Shown here: positions 7,815 through 15,633 of the stretch, one piece after another
How positions within the stretch are numbered: position 1 is the first letter of the stretch
How the letters are laid out: every line of letters begins with the position of its first letter
The notes under the pieces: model-generated
The model's input: only the letters and a program-made list of their open reading frames with translations
What the model was told of the DNA's origin: nothing
The model's database searches: none
NCBI GenBank assembly: GCA_963808455.1
Contig: CAWEHT010000111.1
Coordinates: 1-16,124, forward strand
Direction of reading: 5' to 3'
DNA length: 16,124 nt
Origin: CAWEHT01 sp963808455
Lineage (GTDB): Bacteria; Chloroflexota; Anaerolineae; CG2-30-64-16
Position numbers and translations under genes: made by a program

Positions 7815-8458
7815 TGGCCATCGGGAACCGGCCTTATGGGGCGAGACCTTCGTGACACCGGCGCAACCGCGACCCGGGCGAAGCGGCCCTCGAAGCAGCG
7901 CTCGTAGTGCTGACCTTTGCGCTGGCCATGATTGCGGCGTGGCTGCTCAAGGACAGCGTGCAGCTGCGCACGGCCAGCTACAGCAGCCCAGACGGCGCGG
8001 TAGCCTAGCCTATCCGGCATCGTGGTTCATGGCAACGACCCGCCCCACCCCGGCCGGCGGCAGGGCCCTGCTGGACGTTTACGATCCGCAGTCCGGCAGG
8101 CACTTTCCCGCACAGTTCCAGATTCAGCGCCGCACCGTGCCGGCCGGTAGCAGCCTGGCACAACAGCGGGCCGTGACGGCCGACGAGCGCGATCTGACGC
8201 TCGCAGGACTATCGCGAGCTTTCAAGCCACGAGGTGACGCTCGACGGGCAGCCGGCGATCCAGGTAGACTACGGCTATGTCGCCGCCCCGCCTGCCGGCG
8301 CCGAAGCCGCTACCCTGCCGATCGTGGCCCAGGCCACCGATGAGCTGGTGATCGACGGCGGCCAGCTGCTGACCTTCACGAGCACAAGCGACGCGTCGGC
8401 CGGGCCGGCCACGCAGAGCACTCTCGCGCGCATCTGGCAAAGCATCAGGTTGAGATAG
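7811..8458 (+). CDS. Single-pass membrane-anchored protein of unknown function (frame-broken)
   Basis: GGAGG at 7802-7806 precedes ATG 7811/7814, overlapping the presumed PrsW-like stop. The reconstructed product has a short basic cytoplasmic start (around TRAKR, 7871-7886), one membrane segment (LEAALVVLTFALAMIAAWLL, about 7888-7947) and an extracytoplasmic domain of about 165 residues. That domain begins SYSSPDGAVALAYPASWF, reads QDYRELSSHEVTLDGQPAIQ in its middle and ends LARIWQSIRLR. The pattern of a strand with YPxxW, then a hydrophobic core and a late 'LTFTS' strand is reminiscent of PsbP/DUF1795-type folds, but this is only an impression. Frame breaks are needed before 7886 (TGA at 7853-7855, and one missing G), near 8005 (missing C; apparent TAG just after GCGGTAGCC) and near 8203 (extra base). 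Neighbours suggest a sensor or partner of the protease module. Confidence 0.6.
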
Positions 8459-8466
8459 GGGGAGCC

Positions 8467-10489
8467 ATGCGTTGCTATCGGCTTGACCGGGGCAACAGGC
8501 TCGCAGTGGCCTCTGCCATCATTTTGTCGCTGCTGGCTACGTGGAACGGGCAGGTGGCCTCGGCCGCAGAGACGCCCGCATTGCGCCGGGCTCTGCTGGC
8601 AACGGTGTTGATCAATGTGCCGATGGACGGCAATTTCGGGGAATCGAGCCAAGGGACTGGCAGCATCCTGACGCCTGACGGCTACATCCTGACCGACTAT
8701 CACGTGATGGCCGACCCAGACAGCAACTGGAAGCCCTACAATAAGGGCGGCATGGCGATGATCGCCGTGAACGACCCGGCAGACCTGGGCTCGCTGCCGA
8801 TCTATACCTACCAGGCCCAACTGGTGCAGTTCGACACGACGCTGGATCAGGCCGTGCTCAAGATCGTGGCGCCCATCGACAATGAGGGCAGCCTGCCCGC
8901 CAACCTGAACCTGGTGACCATGCCGATCGGGGACTCGAGCCAGGTTGACTTCAACGACACGATCGAGTGCCTGGGCTATCCCGGCGTCGCGGGCTTTTCG
9001 GTGACGCTTAGCCGCGGGATCATCGCGGGCTTCCTGCAGGTAGGGCCCGGCGGGCCACAGTGGATCAAGACCGATGCCGCGATCAACCACGGCAATTCGG
9101 GCGGCGCATGCGTCAACGATCAGGACCAGATGATCGGCGTCGCCGACCTCATCCTGGGTTACGGCATCGAAGGGGGGATAGGCAGCCAGGACGCGGGGGG
9201 CGGCCAATTCTATGGGCTTCGCCCCATCAACCTGGACGCAGCGCTGATCGCGGCCGCAACCGGCAGCGTGTCCTCGCACGCGCCGGCCCCTCAAGCCACG
9301 CCGGCAGCTCCGCCTGCCAGCCCGACACCGGTTGCCTCTGCCGCGTTCGGGCCACGCGCAAGCAGCATGCCGGGCGATCCCCCTGCCACGCCTGCCGCCT
9401 CGTTGAACCCTGCCGCGGGGCCTGGGGCGGCCGCCGCGGGACCGCAGATCACCCACCTCGTCTTCAGCGACAGCGTGGACGGCAACGGGAACCCCGGCCG
9501 CATTGCCGACCGCTTCGATCCCGGCATCAAGGCGGTCTATGCGCTGTTCGCCTACACCGCCTTCCAGAACGGCGCCGCCTTCGCCTTCGCCTGGCAGCGC
9601 GACGGCAGGCCCCCGGACACGAACACCATCACATGGGACACGGGCCCGCAGGGCTCGTATTGGGTCAATACCGTCAACGACAACGGGTTGGCCGAGGGCA
9701 CTTATACCCTCACGCTGAGCCTCGCCGGGCAGGCCCTGGCCACGGGCAACATGTTGATCGGGGCGCCCGTGACCCCGACTCAGACCGCGCGGTTCAGCCC
9801 ACCGGTGTTCGCCGAGGACGTCTCGCCAAGCCAGCAGCCGATACGCGTGCACGCCGCGGGCCAGCCGTTCGCGCAGGGCACGGCCAAAGTCTTCGCCTTC
9901 ATGGACTACTCAGGCATCCCGGCCGGGAGCCTGGTGTCTTTCAGCTGGTCTGTGGGGGGGCAGGCCGTGTCAAGCTCGACCCAGCGCTGGGACGCCAGCT
10001 TTCCGCCTGCCGGCCCTTATGACACCTGGGTCAGCAGCGGGACGGCCTTGCCCGCCGGCCACTGGCGCCTGGACGTGCAGGTGGACGGCACGGACGCCAC
10101 GAGCGGCGCGTTCGATGTGGGAGGATCTGGCGGGGCGCCCACCCCAGCGCAGCCAACAGGCGCCGGAGTGGCGGTGATGGGCACGATCAGCGACGCCGAC
10201 ACCGGCCGGCCGATACCGGCCGCCTTCGTGTGGGCACTGCGGCCGGGGACCGACCTGGATACGTTCCTGAATCACCCCGATGCCGGCATGGTCTATGCGA
10301 CCGGCACAGCCGATCATGAAGGGCTTTACAATCTGAGCCAGCCATTACAGACGCGGCGCAGCGTACACCTTGATCATCGGCGCAGATGGCTACGAGAACG
10401 ACCTCCGGCGCGACCTGCCTGTCGACCAGGCCGCGCCGGCCATCCTGGAGGTTGACGTCCAGCTGCACCAGGACCTGCCGGAGCAGTAG
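8467..10489 (+). CDS. Secreted trypsin-like (HtrA/S1-type) serine protease with Ig-like and carboxypeptidase-regulatory-like domains
   Basis: ATG 8467 lies 8 bases after the preceding stop, with a GGGGGA site. A signal peptide spans about residues 1-34. The protease domain (about 40-265) has an intact triad: His79 in ILTDYHVMAD, Asp127 in TLDQAVLKI, and Ser211 in GNSGG. A Pro/Ala-rich linker (about 262-325) leads to two Ig-like domains (about 326-435 and 442-555) and a carboxypeptidase-regulatory-like domain (GTISDADTGRPIPAAFVWAL, about 570 onward). The architecture equals that of the pseudoprotease at 4951. The continuous frame would end at 10455 with Arg/Pro-rich residues. One extra base near 10345-10362 restores the expected C-terminus (AYTLIIGADGYEN...VDVQLHQDLPEQ, stop 10487-10489), which matches the paralogue's ending IQLHQAQ. 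No PDZ domain is seen, unlike typical HtrA. Substrate unknown; the serpin upstream is a plausible partner. Confidence 0.85.
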
Positions 10490-10499
10490 GCGGGGCAGG

Positions 10500-10539
10500 T
10501 GCCTCGGGGGCCCGAGGCAGGCTCATGGCCGGGGCCATG
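10500..10539. terminator. Two adjacent GC hairpins after the protease gene
   Basis: TGCCTCGGG-GG-CCCGAGGCA (10500-10519) and CATGGCC-GG-GGCCATG (10524-10539) are perfect inverted repeats starting 11 bases after the stop at 10489. There is no T-run, so they are not textbook intrinsic terminators. Their place between convergent genes fits transcript ending or mRNA 3' protection. Confidence 0.4.
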
Positions 10540-10602
10540 CCAGGCAGGCAGCCCATGTTGCATCCCCCAGCGGGGTTGGCGCGTTCCTCCGCGCTGACTC
10601 AA

Positions 10603-10686
10603 ACAGGATGGACAGGATAGGACGGGATAGACAGGATCAGGCCTTAGAAACATCCTGTCCATCCCGCCGAATCCTGTATATCCTGT
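10603..10686. repeat. Large imperfect inverted repeat built of ACAGGAT words
   Basis: A left arm at 10603-10637 and a right arm at 10652-10686 (35 bases each, 29 of 35 positions complementary) flank a 14-base loop. Within each arm ACAGGAT-like words recur with a 9-10 base period (CAGGATGGACAGGAT; ATCCTGTATATCCTGT). It lies midway between the convergent protease and methyltransferase genes. Similar ATCCTGT-word elements are, from general memory, dispersed in many environmental genomes; function unknown. Confidence 0.8.
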
Positions 10687-10762
10687 AATGGGAGGCGGTC
10701 CCCAAAGCGCGCACGGCCCCTGTTGCAGCGCCCAGGCCGGTGGCCCGGGGTGCGTGTGCGCG

Positions 10763-10779
10763 GCCGGCAAGATGCCGGC
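10763..10779. repeat. REP-like palindrome GCCGGC-AAGAT-GCCGGC
   Basis: A perfect 6-bp inverted repeat with a 5-base loop sits 17 bases beyond the 3' end of the methyltransferase gene. The surrounding text (CCGGCAAGATGCCGGCGCTCCCAGG) resembles a REP-type element common in intergenic DNA of GC-rich environmental bacteria. It could also act as a terminator stem for the minus-strand gene. Identification is from memory. Confidence 0.5.
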
Positions 10780-10795
10780 GCTCCCAGGCACGTCC

Positions 10796-12210
10796 TTACG
10801 CGCCGTGCTCCTGCAGGTAGGCCTTGAGCTGGCACGCCGTGAGCGCGTCGAGCTCGGGGTCACAATGCTCACGCAGCAGCTTTTGCCAACGCCGCCGGGC
10901 GCGCGCCACGGCATCCTGCTTGCCGCCGGCCTCCCAGGCCTCCAGGCCGCCCCGATCGCACACGCTGGGCCGGTAGAACTCGGTGCGGCAGCGTCCAAGG
11001 GTCAACTCTTCCATAAGGTAATTGCCACCCGGCCCTACCCTGGCCACCACATCGTAGGCCAGCGTCTCCGGGCTGACCTCGATCGGCTGGCGGAAGCGAC
11101 GGACCATGCCGCAAAGCTCGTCGTCCAGCACCAGCTTCTCATAGGAGAAGGCCAGGTACGCGCTCAGGATGCCGCCGGCGTGCAGCACGAAATCGATGCC
11201 GCTGTTGACGCAGGTGAGCAGAGCCAGCGCCGACTCGAAACCGGCCTGGGCATCCGGGTAGTTGGCATCGGTGAGCGCCCCGCCCGAGCGAGATGGCAAA
11301 CGATAGAAGCGGGCCAACTGGGCGTGAGCGCCGATCATCTGCGAAAGCTCGGGGCTCCCGATCGCCAGGGCGCCCCGGCGCATGTCGATGTTCGTCGAGG
11401 TCGAGCCGAAGATCACGGGCGTGCCGGGGTTGATCAGCTGGGCCAGGGCGATGCCGGCGAGGAGCTCGGCGTTTTGCTGCGCCAACACGCCGGCAAGGGT
11501 CACCGGTCCGGTCGAGCCGGCCATGGTCAGACAGGCGATGATCAGGGGCTGGCCGCGCCACGCGTATTCCATCAGCGCGTCCAGCATTTCCGTGCTGTAG
11601 CCCAGCGGGCTCAGGCTGTTGACCAGCCCAGCGCAGACAGGCCAGTCTTGCACGCTGCGGCCGAACAGGATCGCCGCCATCTCCATGGTTTGCCGAGCCC
11701 CCAGCCCGCCGGCGGCGCTGCCGATCAAGGGCTTGTCAGAGTGGACCATATGGGCGTGCATCATGCGCAGGTGCGCCGTGGCGGCATCGACGTCGCCGGG
11801 CTCGACGAGCAGGTGGCCGCTCAAGTCCTGGTTCGGCAGCTCGTGAACGATTCGAACGAGATTGTGGTAATCCGCCATGCGTAGGGCCGCGTTTGCCGGC
11901 CTCCGGGTCGATCAGGAACGGCGCCCCGTAGCCCGGCGCGAGAGACCGAGATACCGTGGCCAACCGTGACGTCGCGCTGCGGATTTCGCGCGCGTGCAGG
12001 GTGAACTGGAGCGGGGCGGTCTTCGAGCGCGTCCCAGGTCTGCGCCTCCGTCAAGAACGCCCGGCCATCCGCCACCCGCACACCATGGGCACGGAAGATC
12101 CCAAGCGCTTCCTCAGAGGGGAAGACCACGCCGACGTTGGCCAAGAGGCGCATGCTGGTCTCGTGGATACGGTTGACATCCTCTTCCGACAGGTGGATTT
12201 CCTCGAACAT
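10796..12210 (-). CDS. MttB-family (non-pyrrolysine) corrinoid-dependent methyltransferase (frame-broken 5' part)
   Basis: ATG 12210 follows AGGAAG and lies 24 bases after the GntR gene. The N-terminus (MFEEIHLSEEDVNRIHETSM) and the body (MADYHNLVRIVHELPNQDL...MHAHMVHSDKPLIGSA, FGSTSTNIDMRRGALAIGSPE, GGALTDANYPDAQAGFESAL, FSYEKLVLDDELCGMVRRF) fit the trimethylamine methyltransferase superfamily (COG5598). These enzymes move a methyl group from an amine to a corrinoid protein. No in-frame TAG occurs, so it belongs with the pyrrolysine-free members (for example glycine-betaine type MtgB); the substrate is not known. The stretch 11880-12030 needs four single-base corrections (near 12024, 11986, 11945 and 11884), giving ...TAPLQFTLHAR / NPQRDVTVGHG / LAPGYGAPFLIDPEAGK / MADYHNL. 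After repair the length is about 471 aa, normal for the family. The corrinoid protein partner is not in the window. Confidence 0.8.
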
Positions 12211-12233
12211 CGTTGTCTTCCTTTGGTGAAACC

Positions 12234-12861
12234 TCAAAGATGACGTTTGATCGCTTCACCGAACTCCTGAATATGCCAGCGCATGGCGGCTTCGGCGCGC
12301 GGCATCCCCGGTCTCGATCCCGGCCAGGACCTCGTGGAACGCGTCCATCGCCAGGTCGGTCGGCCCCATCTGTGACAGGTAAAGGTACCAGATACGCAGC
12401 GAGTAGCTATAGTAGCGCTCGATCTCGGCGGCCAACAGGTCGTTGTGGGCAGCGCGGGCCAACAGCTCGTGGATCCGGCGGTCGAAAGCCATCGTCTGCC
12501 TGGCATCAAGCAGCTCCGCAACTCCCGCCTCGTCGAGCAGGCAGCGCAACGCCTCGATCTCGTGTGGCGTGGCCCTTTGGACGGCCAGCCTCACGGCCAG
12601 TGAGTCGATCACATCGCGGATCTCCTGGATCTGGGCCAGATTGGCGAGCGTCACCTCGGCGACAAACATACCACGGCGCGGCGAGATGACCACGAGCTTC
12701 TCCATCTCGAGCTGTTTGAGCGCCTCACGGATGGGCGTGCGGCCGATCCCAAACTCTTTCATCAACTCGCCCTCCTGGATCAAGGACCCGGGAGGCATCT
12801 GCGTGGTAATGATGCGCTCTTTGATCAGAGCGTAAGCCCTTTGCATGTCGGTCAAGCTCAT
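12234..12861 (-). CDS. GntR-family regulator, FCD (FadR-like) subfamily
   Basis: ATG 12861. The N-terminal winged helix-turn-helix (about residues 8-70: ALIKERIITTQMPPGSLIQE, GRTPIREALKQLEMEKLVVI, PRRGMFVAEV) is typical GntR. The C-terminal FCD domain keeps the metal/ligand residues D127 and H131 (FDRRIHELL), H176 (FHEVLAGI) and the later His in MRWHIQEF. One missing base near 12292-12302 shifts the frame. The repaired C-terminus is AEAAMRWHIQEFGEAIKRHL with stop 12234-12236; unrepaired it would end at 12256. FCD regulators usually sense small carboxylates or amino-acid-like ligands and repress nearby catabolic genes. The MttB gene starts 24 bases downstream on the same strand, so it is the likely target together with the regulator itself. 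Confidence 0.88.
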
Positions 12862-12899
12862 GCCTCAACCCCCAGCGCAGTGAAACTGATGGATCGCCA

Positions 12900-12939
12900 A
12901 TATACTCTAAATATATCTGTGCTCCGCAACCTGTGTCAA
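12900..12939 (-). promoter_or_regulatory. GntR/MttB promoter with overlapping AT-rich near-palindrome
   Basis: Read on the minus strand, a perfect -35 TTGACA (12934-12939), an 18-base spacer and TATATT (12910-12915) form a strong promoter. ATATAC-TCTAA-ATATAT (12900-12916) is a near-perfect inverted repeat (one mismatch) covering the -10 box, a natural operator for autoregulation by the GntR protein that starts at 12861. This means the GntR-MttB pair can be transcribed separately from the genes upstream. Confidence 0.6.
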
Positions 12940-12966
12940 GAGATGGACAAGATCATTGGAGCCTGT

Positions 12967-13941
12967 TTACTGAACTGGAAGTGAGCCAGGCTCTCCCCTT
13001 GCCGGGTCAGGAAGGGGATGAGTACCCGTCTTCGATCGGAGAGCCAGCAGGACGCTGCCGCCTACGACGAGCACGGCGCCCACGATCTGCAGGCCGTTCA
13101 GGCGCTCGCCAAGCACCACGTAGCCCCAGAAGGCCGCGCACGGCACCTCGAACATAGCCACGATCGAGGTGACGCTGGCCTCCAGATGCCTGAGCCCGAC
13201 CGTGTAGAGGCCGTAGCCGGTAAGGGTTGTGATCAGCACCAGCCCTGTAAACGCGCCGGCGCCGCCCCAGCCGAGGTGGTGCGGCAAGGGCTGCCCGACC
13301 TGAAAGGGCGCCAGGGCCACCGCGGCAAAGGCGAAACCAAACATCCAGATCGTCCACGGGCTGTACTTGCCGGTGAGTTGCTTGGCGAACAGGGTGACCC
13401 CCGCGTAGGCGAACGCCACTGCTATCACGATCACCAGGCCCAGAGACGTCAGGTGGATGTTGCCGGCCGCGCTCTCGCCCTCGACGCGCCACACCGAGCA
13501 GCCCAGGGGCACCGCACGGCAGCCGGCGTGCATACCATCGGCCAGGCCGGAGATGAGCGCCGCCCCCACGAGCGCCAGCCCGATGGAGGCCCATTTGTGC
13601 CACGTCAAGGGCTCGCGCCAGAAGGCCCAGGCCAACACGGTGACGATGATCGGCGCCGTGCACTGCATGACGGTGGACACCGAGGCGCCGTTCAGCATTA
13701 CAGACCGGACCCAGAGCGCCTGGAAAGGCCCCACGGCCAGCATACCCATGCCCGCCAGCCAGAACAGGTCACGCCGTGACACGCGCAGCAACCCGGGGGA
13801 CAGCACCAGCATGGGAAGCGCCAGGCAGAGGGCAGAAATCAACACACGCCAGAACGCCAGGCCGAGCGACGGCATGCCCGTGGCGGCCGTGAAAGCCTTG
13901 ATGAACATGCTCGACGTGGACCAGAAGACCGTAGCGAGCAC
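12967..13941 (-). CDS. DMT-superfamily (EamA) membrane transporter
   Basis: About 324 aa from GTG 13941, with roughly ten hydrophobic segments in two EamA halves. Half 1 includes ATVFWSTSSMFIKAF and MQCTAPIIVTVLAWAFWREP...WASIGLALVGAALISG. Half 2 includes LGLVIVIAVAFAYAGVTLFA and MFEVPCAAFWGYVVLGERLNG...VLVVGGSVLLALRS. A 30-residue hydrophilic insert with two Cys (about residues 138-168) separates the halves. The start is uncertain: the frame is open upstream and encodes RGREGGWLGLGLVVL, a plausible true N-terminus, but no good ATG is present. A GGGAGGGGGG ribosome-site-like run lies at about 13965-13975. It sits in an operon after the corrinoid activator; family members export or import amino acids and other small metabolites. 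The substrate could be the methylated compound or its product (inference). Confidence 0.85.
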   Translation of the reverse strand: MLATVFWSTSSMFIKAFTAATGMPSLGLAFWRVLISALCLALPMLVLSPGLLRVSRRDLFWLAGMGMLAVGPFQALWVRSVMLNGASVSTVMQCTAPIIVTVLAWAFWREPLTWHKWASIGLALVGAALISGLADGMHAGCRAVPLGCSVWRVEGESAAGNIHLTSLGLVIVIAVAFAYAGVTLFAKQLTGKYSPWTIWMFGFAFAAVALAPFQVGQPLPHHLGWGGAGAFTGLVLITTLTGYGLYTVGLRHLEASVTSIVAMFEVPCAAFWGYVVLGERLNGLQIVGAVLVVGGSVLLALRSKTGTHPLPDPARGEPGSLPVQ

Positions 13942-13982
13942 GACCAGCCCCAGGCCAAGCCAGCCCCCCTCCCGGCCGCGGA

Positions 13983-15630
13983 TCAGCCGACTTCCGGCGA
14001 AAGCCGGAGCGCAGCCAGAAAGCGCCGGTCAAAACCGGGCTCGAGGTCCAGGTTGACCTGGCGCGCCCGCGCGAGCAATCTGCCCGGCGCGCTCGAGTTG
14101 GGCCTCGTCCAGCATCAGGGCTGCGCCCAGCCCCGCACCGTTGGCCAGAGGCTCGATCACTTCCTGCGGCACCGGGGGAATCATGCCCAGGCCCGCGACG
14201 GCCGGCACGTTAAGCTGGCTGCCGAACGATCCGGTCAGGATCAGGCGCCGGAGATCGGCCGGGCGCAAGTCGAGCTGGTCCAGCAGGATATCCATGGCCG
14301 CGCGGATGGCTCCCTTGGCCTTCTGCAGCTCACGGATGTCGTGCTGGGTCAAATAGAGGGCCACCCGCGTCCCGGCTTCGCCGGCGTCCTCATCGGCCCC
14401 ACGGCGATCGACCCCCTGGTCGGTGACCAGGAAACGGCGCACACCACGCTCATCGAGGCTCAGGCGCCCACCAAAGACCGGGTGCTCCGTGGCCAGCCGG
14501 CCGCTGGCGTCGATCACGTCAGCCTGGCGCAGCTCGTGGACGAGCTCCAGCAGCCCTGAGCCGGTGAGGCCCACGGGGGGCAGATCGCCAACCGTGACCA
14601 GCTTCAGCTCGCCATCAGGAAGGGCCTGCGCGCCGACGATGGCGCCGTCTACCGCACGTGTGCCGCAGGAGATATTGACACCCTCGAAGGCCGGGCCCGC
14701 TGCCGTCGAGCCGACGACGATGCGGTGGCCGTCGGTCACCATGACCTCGCCGTTGGTACCCAGGTCCATGGCAGCCATCGGCGCCGTCGTGCGGTCAAAA
14801 TCGTAACAGACGAGACAGGCCAGGGCGTCAGACCCGACGAAGCCGCCGACCAGAGGGGGCAAGGCTACCTCAGCCTGGGCCGGGAAGACGCCGGTAAATG
14901 GGTTGCCGGGATCGTCGCCGCGGAAGCGGACGACCTCCTTGCTGTAGGGCTGGAACGGCAGGCCCGCCAGGGAATCCACCGGCAGGCGCAGCAGGAGGTG
15001 GTGCATGGCGCAGTTGCCGACGATCGTGACCTTCCTCACCCGGGCGCGGGCGTTGAGGCCGAGCTTGAGCGCGTCCACGGCCTGCACGATGGAGGAGATG
15101 GCCAGGACAGAAACGCGCCTGGCCGTCTCCGGGCCGAGCTGGGCGGCGGCCAGGCGCGAGATGACGTCGGCCCCGAAGGCCGTCTGCTGGTTGAGCGCGC
15201 CGGCCCCGGCGCACACCACGCCCTCGTCCAGCGTCGTGACGAACGCTGCTACGGTGGTGCTGCCCAGGTTGACGGCCAGCCCGAGCGGCACGCCACGCCG
15301 GCGGTGGTCGTCACTGGCATGGAAGATCTTGTTCGAGTAGACCACGATAGGCGCCAGCATGACCGACACATCGCCCAGCACACGCGCCCGGCATGCCAGA
15401 CGGTAATGGGCGGCCTGTTCGGGGGGGGTGAGCCCGGCGAGCTCGTGCTCGTCGAGCGGGTCCAGCGCCCCTTCCGCCATCACCTTGCACTTGAGGCAGG
15501 TGCCGCGGCCGGCACAGGGCTGCTCGAAGGGCAGCCCGCTGGCAAGCAGCGCGCTGCTGAGCACGCTGCCCTCCTCCACGGCGACCGCACGCTGGTCGTT
15601 GCCATAGCTGACGGTTACGTGAGCTGTCAC
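13983..15630 (-). CDS. RamA-like corrinoid-protein reductive activator (2Fe-2S + ASKHA/DUF4445)
   Basis: GTG 15630 is 3 bases after the preceding regulator's stop. Residues 1-90 form a ferredoxin-like domain with C39-x5-C45-x2-C48-x31-C80 (PCAGRGTCLKCKV ... LACRARV), a classic 2Fe-2S set. The rest is the ASKHA/DUF4445 ATPase region: AVNLGSTTVAAF (118-130), NQQTAFGADVISRL (147-160), VGNCAMHHLLL (204-214), MDLGTNGEVMV (288-298) and GPAFEG (312-317). Such proteins use ATP and an Fe-S centre to reduce Co(II)-corrinoid proteins back to Co(I) and usually sit near MttB/MtbC genes, as here. The first phosphate motif has Asn121 where DxGTT is usual. The unbroken frame ends at 14029, but one extra base in CCC at 14066-14068 hides the expected tail (VNLDLEPGFDRRFLAALRL, stop 13983-13985). 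Confidence 0.85.
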
Positions 15631-15633
15631 GAT

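Noticed and set aside
8275..9852. 525-aa open frame on the minus strand opposite the active protease
   Set aside because: It overlaps the intact-triad protease frame entirely, and its composition is that of GC-rich antisense translation.
10603..10686. ATCCTGT/ACAGGAT words considered as a CRISPR array
   Set aside because: The words are 7 bases with 2-3 base gaps arranged as one large inverted repeat. There are no uniform spacers or cas genes.
10688..11884. 398-aa open frame on the plus strand
   Set aside because: It is antisense to the MttB-family gene, whose conserved motifs are clear. Its start lies in repeat DNA.
10796..12210. Pyrrolysine codon in the MttB-family gene
   Set aside because: The frame from 11878 to the TAA at 10796 has no in-frame TAG, so it is a pyrrolysine-free member.
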